Positions 25,485 through 33,055 of a DNA stretch of 64,000 bases are shown here, piece after piece; within the stretch, counting starts at the first letter, position 1; every line of letters starts with the position of its first letter. Position numbers and translations under genes: made by a program. The DNA is taken from NCBI RefSeq assembly GCF_021531355.1, contig NZ_JADYTS010000007.1, positions 1-64,000 of the forward strand. The letters run 5' to 3'. This DNA comes from Leyella stercorea (lineage in GTDB: Bacteria > Bacteroidota > Bacteroidia > Bacteroidales > Bacteroidaceae). The notes below the pieces were generated by a model. The model searched no databases. It had not been told where the DNA came from and was given only the letters and a program-made list of their open reading frames with translations.

Positions 25485-26627
25485 ATGCTTTTTTTTGAAC
25501 TGTTGCAAATATCTGTTGGTACACGTCAAGGATTGTCGTTTACGCCTTCTGCCGAGGAATGGAGGGAGGCTTTTGACAATGCTAAGAGGCAGGCTTTGGT
25601 TGGCGTATGCTTTAGAGGTGTGCAATGTGCTATAAAGGCCGATAATAGCAAGGTAGTTAATCTACCGCTCAAGCTGAATATGCAATGGCTTGCCATTACT
25701 GCCAATATTCAGAGACGTAATGAGGTGATGAACCATAGGTGTGCCGAACTGTATGGGTTGATAAAGGCAGCAGGTTATGGGTCGTGTGTGCTTAAAGGTC
25801 AGGCTGTGGCTATGTATTATGACGATAATAGCAATGCCGACGAAACCAACCGTATGAGCTTGCTCAGACAGTCGGGCGATATTGACATGTGGATGGTGGC
25901 GAATGTAGAAGAGGTGATACGTTGGGCACGAGATACTGACACGATGTATTATTACGACTATCATCATGCCGACCTTAGTCTGTTTCCTGATACAGAGGTA
26001 GAGTTGCACTATCGTCCGTCGATTAGTCGTAACCTTTGGCGCAATGCTCGTTTGCAGAAGTGGTTTAAGGGTGAGGGTAGGCAGCATATTGTGTATAATG
26101 AGCAGCTGGAGTGCTGTGTGCCAGACAATGTGTTCAGTCTGATATTGACTCTAAATCATAACCTATGGCATTTGCTGTATGAGGGTGTCGGTTTGCGTCA
26201 GATGATGGACTTGTACTATGTAGCTCGTTCAATGCAATCGTCTGATGAAGTATCACGCTTGTTAAGTCGTTTCCAACTTGAGTCTTTTGCTTCTGCTTCT
26301 GCATGGGTGTTATGGTATTTGTTTGACGGATCAGCCGACAATTCATTGTTTGTCTCCCAACAATCCCCATTGCCAGCTCCTAATGAACGTTTAGGAAGAT
26401 TCTTGCTCGACGAGATTATGAAGGCTGGCAACTTTGGGCATCACGACGAACGATTAAAATCTGAACGTTACTCTTCACGCACCCGACTTATGATGCAATG
26501 GTTTCGTCATACCATGCGACTTGTAAGATACTTCCCAGTAGAAGTGGCATGGACTCCATTAGGTATATTGCGCATATCAATGTGGAGACGGTGGAGGTAT
26601 AGCGCGATGCGCAATGTTGAGTTTTGA
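25485..26627 (+). CDS. Nucleotidyltransferase-family protein (NTP_transf_5-like)
   Basis: A 380-residue cytoplasmic protein. 'CVLKGQAVAMYY' near residue 103, then 'RQSGDIDMWM' with the D-x-D pair near residue 130 and 'VELHYRPS' near 170, match the putative nucleotidyltransferases (PF14907 type) often found in polysaccharide and natural-product clusters. The substrate is unknown. The start ATG is followed by a run of eight T (25488-25495), which could slip, but the frame is intact. Repeats surround the gene on both sides. Confidence 0.75.
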   Translation: MLFFELLQISVGTRQGLSFTPSAEEWREAFDNAKRQALVGVCFRGVQCAIKADNSKVVNLPLKLNMQWLAITANIQRRNEVMNHRCAELYGLIKAAGYGSCVLKGQAVAMYYDDNSNADETNRMSLLRQSGDIDMWMVANVEEVIRWARDTDTMYYYDYHHADLSLFPDTEVELHYRPSISRNLWRNARLQKWFKGEGRQHIVYNEQLECCVPDNVFSLILTLNHNLWHLLYEGVGLRQMMDLYYVARSMQSSDEVSRLLSRFQLESFASASAWVLWYLFDGSADNSLFVSQQSPLPAPNERLGRFLLDEIMKAGNFGHHDERLKSERYSSRTRLMMQWFRHTMRLVRYFPVEVAWTPLGILRISMWRRWRYSAMRNVEF

Positions 26628-26872
26628 ATGTTAAGTGTTGAGTTATTCGCTGCTACGCATGCGATTGTGGGTTAAAACTAAGATATTAATGTCAGATTAA
26701 TGATCCATTAACGACCATTAATGTTATTGAGAATAATAAAAACAAATCTTTATATGTACAAACATTTTTTTAAACGAGAGCAGAACATTAGTGTTGCTCA
26801 TGTTGCACCAAAGTGCATTAGATTTCAATCTCTTTTCGTTGCTAATAATACACAGGAAAGGAGGACTGTATA
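26628..26872. repeat. Repeat-containing gap and leader of the ATP-grasp gene
   Basis: Positions 26638-26673 carry another copy of the 'cgctgctacgcatgcgattg' block. Just before the next ATG the bases 'aggaaaggagg' (26854-26864) form a strong Shine-Dalgarno sequence, rare in this window. Confidence 0.65.
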
Positions 26873-27997
26873 ATGGCACAATGTGATGTTATTTTGACTT
26901 ACTGCTGGAATAGAGTAGGTTATACAATATTGAAGTCACTACATAGGAGGGGACTTAAAGTGTGGGCAGCTGACACGAGTAAGAAAAACATTTGCTCTAT
27001 GTCGAAGTTTTGTACTGGTAGCTTTACATATCCCGACCCATTCAAGGAGGAAGATGCCTTTATTAAGGTCCTTAAAGGAAAGATTGCAGAGTTGCAACCA
27101 AAAGTATTGATGCCTACGCATGATGAGAGTGTGGTGATAATGCGTCATCGTGATGAATTTCCAAAGGATCTGATAATTCCATACGAGAGCGCAGACAAAC
27201 TGCTTATGCTTGCCAATAAGGCTGAGAGTACAGCAGTGGCTCGTAAGGCAGGTGTTGCTGTACCAGAAGTGTATCATTCTGCAGAAGAGGTGAGATGTTA
27301 TCCTGTGGTATTCAAGACAGTTATAGGCAATTCCGCCAAGGGAGTATATTTCCCGAAGAATAAGGAAGAATTGCTTAAATTGATGGATGAGCATAAAAAT
27401 GAAGAGACACTATTGCAGGAATGGATTGGCGGTACAGACTATAGTGTGGATTGTGTTCGCTGGGATGGTTTCTGCAAGATGTCGGTGTATCATGCTCTTG
27501 TAACAAAGACTGATGGCGGTGGTACAACTACTCAACGTGAAATTGTAGAAATACCGCAGCTTGAAGCTGAAGCTAAAAAGCTTATGGATGCGGTTGATTT
27601 CCGTGGTGTTTGTGGAATGGACTTCCGTTACGATCCTAAAACAAATAAAATTGCTTACATTGAGACCAATGCAAGATTTACTGGTGGATTGGCAACGCCA
27701 GTTACAGCAGGTTTTGATATTCCTTGGGTAATGTATAAATTGGCAACAGAAGGAAAGTATGAAGATCCTATAAATGTGCGCATTGGCACTCGTACTAAAT
27801 GGATTCTTGGTGATGTTATCACATTGGTTGGTAGAATATTGAAATTGAAATGGAATCCAAAGGAAATGAAACGTGTTTTCTCATTCAGTGGTTTTGATGC
27901 TTTTGATGATTTCTGCAAGGATGACAGGAAGGCTATACTTGGAGAGTTTGGATATTATTTTGAGAAATTAATTAAGAATGGTAAATTAAACCCATAA
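26873..27997 (+). CDS. ATP-grasp domain ligase
   Basis: A 374-residue ATP-grasp enzyme of the carbamoyl-phosphate-synthase-like group. 'AESTAVARKAGVAVPEVY' starts the ATP-binding domain near residue 120, 'PVVFKTVIGNSAKGVYF' is the glycine/serine-rich nucleotide loop, 'LLQEWIGGTDYSVDCV' follows, and 'YIETNARFTGGLATP' near residue 260 holds the metal-binding E-x-N. Such enzymes join a carboxylate to an amine; in glycan clusters they attach amino acids or make modified sugars. The acceptor is unknown. It has the strong ribosome binding site noted upstream. Confidence 0.85.
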   Translation: MAQCDVILTYCWNRVGYTILKSLHRRGLKVWAADTSKKNICSMSKFCTGSFTYPDPFKEEDAFIKVLKGKIAELQPKVLMPTHDESVVIMRHRDEFPKDLIIPYESADKLLMLANKAESTAVARKAGVAVPEVYHSAEEVRCYPVVFKTVIGNSAKGVYFPKNKEELLKLMDEHKNEETLLQEWIGGTDYSVDCVRWDGFCKMSVYHALVTKTDGGGTTTQREIVEIPQLEAEAKKLMDAVDFRGVCGMDFRYDPKTNKIAYIETNARFTGGLATPVTAGFDIPWVMYKLATEGKYEDPINVRIGTRTKWILGDVITLVGRILKLKWNPKEMKRVFSFSGFDAFDDFCKDDRKAILGEFGYYFEKLIKNGKLNP

Positions 27998-27999
27998 TT

Positions 28000-28466
28000 A
28001 TGATATATTTATATAGGTTAATGTGTCGCATCCAAAAATTGTTGCTGACTCGTCGAGGATGGAATTTGGGACATAATGTACAAGTTTCTTTTCATGGAGT
28101 AAAGAAAATTGGGGGGGTAAAATATTTTGTGAAGATAATGTATGCATAAATGCAGAGACATTATTAATAGCCTCTTCAAACATTTATATAGGAAAGAACA
28201 GTACTTTGGCTTATAGAACATTATTAACGACAAACGCGAATCCTAATGCTCCATATAACTTGTTAAGTAAAGTGTATCCTCCTAAACATAAAGACATTTG
28301 GATAGGTTCAAATGTATGGATAGGTGCGGGAGTTATTGTTTTGCCAGGTTGTAGAATAGGTAATAATTGTGTCGTAGCAGCAGGTTCCGTTGTTTGTCGT
28401 GATATCCCAGATAATGTTATGGTTGCTGGAGTTCCTGCAAAGATAAAGAAACAAATAGAATTGTAA
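28000..28466 (+). CDS. Hexapeptide-repeat acetyltransferase, frame broken at poly-G (OFF phase)
   Basis: The first frame, from ATG 28000, reads 'MIYLYRLMCRIQKLLLTRRG' and 'HNVQVSFHGVKKIGG' and stops at 28147-28149. The second frame continues 'KIFCEDNVCINAETLL', 'NIYIGKNSTL', 'IWIGSNVWIGAGVIVLPGC' and 'GVPAKIKKQIEL' to 28466. Seven G at 28111-28117 separate them; eight would give one 155-residue LbH acetyltransferase. The usual His-Asp catalytic pair is not visible ('LLTTNANPN' lies in that place). In the present sequence the gene is OFF. Confidence 0.82.
28111..28117 (+). repeat. Poly-G tract 4 (7 G), gene in OFF phase
   Basis: Context is ATT-G7-TAAA. Eight G restore the frame, nine G give immediate TAA. 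Confidence 0.85.
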
Positions 28467-28473
28467 TTTATTT

Positions 28474-29190
28474 ATGATATTCAAAAGACTCTTTGACATT
28501 GTAGCGTCCCTATTGGGACTGCTTTTGATTTGGTGGATATTCCCCATAGTAGCGTTTTTAATCCATAAGAATATGCCGGGCGGTCCGGCTTTCTTCTGTC
28601 AGAAGAGAGTGGGAAAGGATGGCAAGTTGTTTACTTGTCATAAGTTCCGCTCGATGACGGTGAAGCATTCGGGCTCTTCTGTTTCGGTGGCGGGTGATAG
28701 TAGAATTACTCCGTTTGGCGCTAAGCTGAGGCATTATAAAATTGATGAATTGCCTGAGTTGTGGGATGTATTGATTGGTAATATGAGCTTTGTCGGTCCA
28801 CGTCCTGATGTGCCTGGTTATGCTGACAAACTGGTAGGGGATGATAGGGATGTGCTGAAGTTGCGCCCTGGTATTACAGGTCCTGCAACATTGAAGTATA
28901 GACTGGAGGACGAAATGATTTCGGACTTTATGAAGGACTTTAGAAACATGAATTACCATGAATTGACCACGAATTATCCGCAAATTAAAATATCGGATAA
29001 GGAATATGCTGAGCTGATAGTGAAGAGTGATCAGGAAGTTGCTGTGTGGTATAACGATAACGTGATTTATCCTGATAAAGTGCGCCTGAACTGTCATTAC
29101 TATCGCCACTACTCGTTCTGGAAGGATATTGAAATGATATTCGCAACAGTGTTAGGATTTAAGGTGAAGTTTGCTGGAGAGGAAGTATGA
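28474..29190 (+). CDS. Initiating sugar-phosphate transferase (PglC/WcaJ-like) with repeat-derived insert
   Basis: A 238-residue membrane-anchored transferase that would load the first sugar phosphate onto undecaprenyl phosphate. 'MIFKRLFDIVASLLGLLLIW' is the N-terminal hydrophobic segment, 'GPAFFCQKRVGKDGKLFTC' and 'KFRSM' follow, then 'KIDELPELWDVLIGNMSFVG' and 'GPRPDVPGYADK' with the catalytic Asp-Glu pair. Residues about 159-171 ('NYHELTTNYPQI') are encoded by the dispersed repeat DNA and lengthen a region normally short. The gene starts 7 bp after the acetyltransferase. Confidence 0.88.
   Translation: MIFKRLFDIVASLLGLLLIWWIFPIVAFLIHKNMPGGPAFFCQKRVGKDGKLFTCHKFRSMTVKHSGSSVSVAGDSRITPFGAKLRHYKIDELPELWDVLIGNMSFVGPRPDVPGYADKLVGDDRDVLKLRPGITGPATLKYRLEDEMISDFMKDFRNMNYHELTTNYPQIKISDKEYAELIVKSDQEVAVWYNDNVIYPDKVRLNCHYYRHYSFWKDIEMIFATVLGFKVKFAGEEV
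28948..28987 (+). repeat. Mosaic repeat in frame within the sugar transferase gene
   Basis: 'aattaccatgaattgaccac' followed by 'gaattatccgcaaatt' corresponds to units in the gap 25360-25430 ('gaattatcgtgaattatccg'). It is read as protein. Confidence 0.6.
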
Positions 29191-29429
29191 TTGAATGTTG
29201 AGTGTTGAATGGTTGCGCTGTGCGCAATGTTGTATTTTGAGTGTTGAGTTTTGAATTGTCGGCTTTGCCGATGTTGAATTGTTCAATGTTGATTTTTGTA
29301 ATCGGCTTTGCCGCTTGCCAGAGCATGAATGTTAAGTGTTAACTTGGTGGGTCGATTATGGACTCACAAATTAACACTCAAAACTCAACATTTATAATTT
29401 ACTATTTATAATTCCTGTTCTGAAATACA
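29191..29429. repeat. Repeat-filled gap between convergent genes
   Basis: It carries 'gttgagtgttgaatg', 'ttgtcggctttgccgatgtt' and 'atcggctttgccgcttgcca' (29300-29319, also near 25179) and a terminal inverted segment 'aattaacactcaaaactcaa'. No gene is seen. Confidence 0.7.
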
Positions 29430-29840
29430 TTAGTATGGATTGCCATCAAGAATCTCCATCATTTGAGCGGCCGTAATGACTTGTGGGGTTCTTGGAAAAT
29501 GCTTAAGGTTACCAGTGACAAGGAACGAGTCCTCCTTACTTAAAGAGACTTCGTAGAACACACGGTCGTCTTCGTCTGGCATATCACCATCATAAGGAAA
29601 ACGAGAAGTATCAATTCCGTTTTCCTTGAAAAAGTTCAATAACTCATGGATTTTGATTTCACTTAGATGAAATTTGGACCTATTTAGAACATCAAAGTAC
29701 TCATCTAAGATTTCGTCATTATACAATGGCTTAATTTTACCACTGAGCATACTGTTAATGACCCTTCTTGTTGATGAAGAAGGGTTCTTGGTTATAAACG
29801 AGGACACGATAATGTTAGTGTCAATGATTGCATATACCAT
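29430..29840 (-). CDS. PIN-domain toxin-like RNase
   Basis: A 136-residue PIN-fold protein. 'AIIDTNIIVSSF' at residues 4-15 supplies the first acidic residue (Asp7), 'NDEILDEYFDVLNRSKF' near 41-57 the second acidic group, and 'GDMPDEDDRVFYEVSLS' plus 'FLVTGNLKHF' the remaining ones. This is the 'PIN_3' type annotated as the toxin of toxin-antitoxin systems and expected to cleave RNA. Its start overlaps the antitoxin gene by 20 bp, so the two are co-expressed. Confidence 0.85.
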   Translation of the reverse strand: MVYAIIDTNIIVSSFITKNPSSSTRRVINSMLSGKIKPLYNDEILDEYFDVLNRSKFHLSEIKIHELLNFFKENGIDTSRFPYDGDMPDEDDRVFYEVSLSKEDSFLVTGNLKHFPRTPQVITAAQMMEILDGNPY

Positions 29841-30144
29841 TGCGTTCTTTTCTTAATCGTCTGACTTCTCTGATTTCTTCATTGATCTCATCAAGTGACA
29901 TATCAATGTTATTCTCTCTTGCTGTGTCACACATGTATTTGAACGCAGCCTTTGCTTTTGCAGTCACTTCATCTTCTTCTTCATTCTTTGCTTGAATGGA
30001 GAATGGAATGCTCTTACTGCGAATTACAGCCTTTACAAAGATGTTGATAGCCGTGTTTGCGCTCATGCCAAACTGGGCGCAGAGTTCGTCGAATATTGCT
30101 TTTTGTTGGTTGTCCAAACGGACTGTCATAGATGTCTGTGCCAT
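29821..30144 (-). CDS. RelB/DinJ-family antitoxin
   Basis: A 107-residue protein with the ribbon-helix-helix N-terminus of RelB/DinJ antitoxins: 'MAQTSMTVRLDNQQKAIFDE' then 'FGMSANTAINIFVKAVIRSK'. The acidic, helical C-terminal part would wrap the toxin. DinJ normally partners with a RelE/YafQ toxin; here the coupled partner is a PIN protein. A palindrome over the promoter (30183-30202) suggests autoregulation. Confidence 0.88.
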   Translation of the reverse strand: MAQTSMTVRLDNQQKAIFDELCAQFGMSANTAINIFVKAVIRSKSIPFSIQAKNEEEDEVTAKAKAAFKYMCDTARENNIDMSLDEINEEIREVRRLRKERNGICNH

Positions 30145-30182
30145 AGTGAGTACTTTTTAAAGTTAAACAATTCTTTATTATT

Positions 30183-30202
30183 ATGATGCAAATATACATC
30201 AT
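30183..30202 (-). promoter_or_regulatory. Promoter -7 box inside a palindromic operator for the DinJ/PIN pair
   Basis: The minus strand reads ATGATG-TATATTTG-CATCAT: a perfect 6-bp inverted repeat framing the TAnnTTTG -7 box, 39 bp before the antitoxin start. Binding by the RHH antitoxin there would block transcription. Confidence 0.65.
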
Positions 30203-30245
30203 AGTGACGTAAATACCAAATTTTTAAATATATAATTTTTCAATT

Positions 30246-31544
30246 ATGGAAAGAAAAACAATTTACTTGTGTCTTGCCCACATGAGTGAGGCTGGTTTGG
30301 AACAGAAATACGTTAAGGAGGCTTTCGACACCAATTGGGTGGTGCCGATGGGTCCGAACGTAAATGCTTTTGAGAAGGACCTAAAGAAGTTTGTCTGTAG
30401 TCAAACTTCCAATGAGGAATTAGGAGTTAGTAATGTTAATTTAGACCGTGAGGTGGTTTGCTTGAGCGCTGGTACTGCTGCTGTTCACTTGGCTTTGATT
30501 GGTTGTGGTGTTAAGGCTGGTGATGAGGTGCTGGTGCAGAGCTTTACATTCTGTGCTTCGAGTCATCCTATCACTTATCTTGGTGCCAAGCCTGTGTTTG
30601 TAGGTTCGGAGGGTGAAACATGGAATATGGATCCGTCTTTATTGGAAAAGGCTATTATAGACCGTAAGGAGAAAACTGGTAAATATCCGAAGGCTATTGT
30701 GCCTGTAGCTCTGTATGGTATGCCTTACCGCATCGACGAGATTATGGCCATTGCCGACAAGTATGGCATTCCTGTGGTGGAGGATGCTGCTGAGGGTATG
30801 GGCTCACGCTTCGACGGACAGGTGTTGGGTACATTCGGCAAGTATGGTGTGCTGTCGTTCAACGGCAACAAGATGATTACCACTTCGGGTGGTGGTGCGC
30901 TGATTTGCCGTAATGCAGAGGATGCCAATGAGGTGATGTGGTATGCTACACAGGCTCGCGACGCTTATCCTTACTATCAGCATACGGCTATCGGTTACAA
31001 CTACCGCATGTCGAATGTATGCGCTGGTATCGGTCGCGGTCAGATGACTGTGCTTAACGACCATATTGCTCACCACAAGCATGTGCAGAAGCTCTACGAA
31101 GAACTGTTGAAGGACATCCCTGGTGTACATATCCACAAGCAACCTGAGGACAAACGCTACGATGCCAACTTCTGGCTTTGTGCTGCCACATTGGATGCTG
31201 ACGTGAAGATTCAAGGACAAGAGAACGCCTATAAGGAAGTTATTAAGACTGCCGTAGGTGGTGCAGCAGGTGTAATACATGCCGTTGATTCGGCAACAAC
31301 CGACTGTCAGCCTAACGAGAACGTGGAGGCTTTGCGTGTGTTTATGCTCTCGAAGAAGGTGGAGTGTCGCCCCGTGTGGAAACCTATGCACAAGCAGCCG
31401 GTATATGAGGGTGCTCCGGTATATACCAATGGGGTAGAGGAAGAACTCTTCAAGGTTGGCTTCTGCTTGCCAGCTGGTCCGTATGTAACGGATGATGATG
31501 TTCGCTATATTGTAGAGTGCATCAAGGAGGCAATAGTACGATAA
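30246..31544 (+). CDS. DegT/DnrJ/EryC1-family sugar aminotransferase (PglE-like)
   Basis: A 432-residue PLP enzyme that aminates a keto-sugar nucleotide. Motifs are 'YVKEAFDTNWVVPMGPNVNA' at the N-terminus, 'LSAGTAAVHLALIG' near residue 78, 'VVEDAAEGMGSRFDGQ' near 180 and the PLP-binding lysine at about residue 209 in 'SFNGNKMITTSGGG'. Together with the acetyltransferase and sugar-phosphate transferase upstream it fits a bacillosamine-like route. Residues about 52-67 ('SQTSNEELGVSNVN') look like translated repeat DNA. A terminator shared with ssrA follows. Confidence 0.92.
   Translation: MERKTIYLCLAHMSEAGLEQKYVKEAFDTNWVVPMGPNVNAFEKDLKKFVCSQTSNEELGVSNVNLDREVVCLSAGTAAVHLALIGCGVKAGDEVLVQSFTFCASSHPITYLGAKPVFVGSEGETWNMDPSLLEKAIIDRKEKTGKYPKAIVPVALYGMPYRIDEIMAIADKYGIPVVEDAAEGMGSRFDGQVLGTFGKYGVLSFNGNKMITTSGGGALICRNAEDANEVMWYATQARDAYPYYQHTAIGYNYRMSNVCAGIGRGQMTVLNDHIAHHKHVQKLYEELLKDIPGVHIHKQPEDKRYDANFWLCAATLDADVKIQGQENAYKEVIKTAVGGAAGVIHAVDSATTDCQPNENVEALRVFMLSKKVECRPVWKPMHKQPVYEGAPVYTNGVEEELFKVGFCLPAGPYVTDDDVRYIVECIKEAIVR
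30400..30447 (+). repeat. Repeat-like in-frame insert in the DegT gene
   Basis: 'gaggaattaggagttagtaa' resembles the units 'gaattaggagttaggagttg' (23622) and 'gaattaggagttttgag' (24956). Related aminotransferases are shorter at this point. Confidence 0.5.
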
Positions 31545-31582
31545 TGGATAAAGTTGCAGAGACAAAGCTAATATAAATAAAA

Positions 31583-31619
31583 AAGAGGTAACTATCTGAT
31601 GTTCAGATAATTACCTCTT
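31583..31619 (-). terminator. Terminator of ssrA
   Basis: Arms AAGAGGTAA...TTACCTCTT with an inner TATCTGA/TCAGATA stem make a long hairpin; on the minus strand it is followed by T6. It may also stop transcription from the DegT gene. Confidence 0.85.
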
Positions 31620-31622
31620 CTG

Positions 31623-32017
31623 TGGAGCTGGTGGGATTCGAACCCACGTCCAAACAGGGAAACCATATGCTTTCTACATGCTTATTCCAGCCTTCGGTTT
31701 TCGTGCTGCGACAAGACCTGGACCACCAATCGCAACCTTATCCTCTAAAACTTCATCCGTGCATCGAGGCATACACAGACTATTTCCGATTTACCTGCAC
31801 CGCTTGACCCTCAGATTCGGAACAACATCCTTGGAGCGATGTCTCGTTCCGCCAACCTTGTGGCGGAATAAAGCTAATCTACTGTACTTCGATTAAGCAG
31901 CGAGAGCGTAGTTGTTTTCGCCAATTAAATTGTTGATCACTCAGATTAAGGAGCTAGCCATCGAGGCTCCGCATGCTTACATACCATTTCATCCCGCTGT
32001 CAAATCCAGTCAACCCC
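31623..32017 (-). ncRNA. ssrA: tmRNA (ssrA)
   Basis: tmRNA rescues stalled ribosomes and tags the unfinished protein. On the minus strand the RNA begins GGGGTTGACTGGATTTGACA and ends TTCGAATCCCACCAGCTCC-A, so a 7-bp acceptor stem (GGGGTTG/CAGCTCC) and the T-loop are present. The tag ORF at 31893-31922 encodes GENNYALAA followed by TAA, the Bacteroidetes form. The final CCA is not encoded (the genome reads CAG), so it must be added. The length of about 395 nt is usual. Confidence 0.96.
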
Positions 32018-32039
32018 GAGATGTTGTATATTAACTTTG

Positions 32040-32047
32040 CAAAGTTA
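32040..32047 (-). promoter_or_regulatory. -7 box of ssrA
   Basis: The minus strand reads TAACTTTG, matching TAnnTTTG, 22 bp before the mature 5' end. Confidence 0.6.
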
Positions 32048-32219
32048 GTACAAATGACTGAAACTGCAAAATAAAATGGCAGGATTTTGCATGTGGACTG
32101 TCTCGGTGAGCCCTTATATTGTTTCCGAATAACATATTTCCTTTTCTTGGGGTTTGTATTGAATATCTGTGTCAGACATACCGTTCTATTGGGCTGTTTT
32201 CGGTCGGAACATCGTCAAA

Positions 32220-32245
32220 CGGTCGGATTATGATTAAACCGACCG
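32220..32245 (-). terminator. Hairpin terminator after the AlbA_2 remnant
   Basis: CGGTCGG-N12-CCGACCG is a perfect 7-bp stem followed on the minus strand by TTTGA. It overlaps the stop codon of the gene at 32234. Confidence 0.5.
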
Positions 32246-32677
32246 ATTGTTGTCTGTTAATATCCATTTCAAACCTATCCTGTCTATTAGTTTTTCTTCA
32301 TTTAATTCTACTAATAGTCTGCCGACATAGCGAAGTTGTTGCTCTTCCGTCTTGTTGGCTGGAAGCACATCTTTGAGATATTCGTATATGCTATCTCGCT
32401 TTGCCCCTTCGTCACCTGCGTTTTGTAAAAATTGCAGTATCATCTGGCGTAATTTCTCCTTGTCCAATCCTTTTGTCTTTGTATAAGAAGGAAGTTGATG
32501 CGTGTTCTTTGCAATGCTAAGAGAAATGCTGTAATGGGGAACCTCATCTTCTATGAGTCCACGTTTGAGCAAGTCTTGAGCTATATCCTCATGAATGGTT
32601 CTGCCTTTTTGTACTGCGTCAAGCGAGATGCAATCCCATAGTGAAAGAGTGTCGTTTGTCTTCAATAAACCAATCAT
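32234..32677 (-). pseudogene. C-terminal remnant of an AlbA_2/RecG-like ATP-binding regulator
   Basis: The frame gives 147 residues: 'MIGLLKTNDTLSLWDCISLD', 'KGRTIHEDIAQDLLKRGLIE', 'PHYSISLSIAK' and a winged-helix-like end 'GAKRDSIYEYLKDVLP'. This resembles the C-terminal third of AlbA_2-domain (Schlafen-like/RecG-like) proteins common in Bacteroidales. The N-terminal AlbA_2 and ATP-binding domains are absent, so it is most likely a truncated leftover, though the short frame could still be expressed. Confidence 0.6.
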
Positions 32678-33055
32678 TAGTGTCTTGATTTTAACTGGAC
32701 ACTAATGATGAGAATAGTTTCCGTTGTATCGGTAGTAGTTTCCGTTGTATCGGTAGTTATTTCCGTAGTGAGAGAATAAGTTTCAGTAGGAGATTCCGTA
32801 GTCGTCGCTTGTGTTTCCGTAGTGATATATTGTTTTTTATTTAATCGTGTGTCCTCTCCGAACTTTTTCTTTTTCTCTCCGAACTTATTTGTAGCTTTTT
32901 CTCCGAACCAATATCCTTTTTCTCCGAACTTTCATGGGACGTTACCGAACTTGTTCCCGAACTTTTAGATTGAGTTCCCGAACTTTCTGAATATCTTTCA
33001 TGAATGGGACTAGTACCCTAAAACATTAAATGGTTGTCTGTTTGTGCCAAATATT
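32678..33055 (-). repeat. Degenerate repeat-rich tail, remnant of a second AlbA_2-type gene
   Basis: The gap holds two identical-but-one 21-bp units (32717-32737, 32738-32758) that on the minus strand encode Thr-Thr-Asp/Glu repeats, and at least six 'agttcgg' units between about 32855 and 32990. Such Thr- and KFGE-type repeats precede the winged helix in AlbA_2 proteins. No intact frame spans the gap. Confidence 0.55.

Noticed and set aside
25488..25495. T8 run after the start codon of the nucleotidyltransferase gene as a phase switch
   Set aside because: It could slip, but the frame is intact and there is no matching set of T runs elsewhere; evidence is too weak.
31622..31896. Two overlapping plus-strand frames across the ssrA region
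   Set aside because: They are antisense readings of the tmRNA gene.
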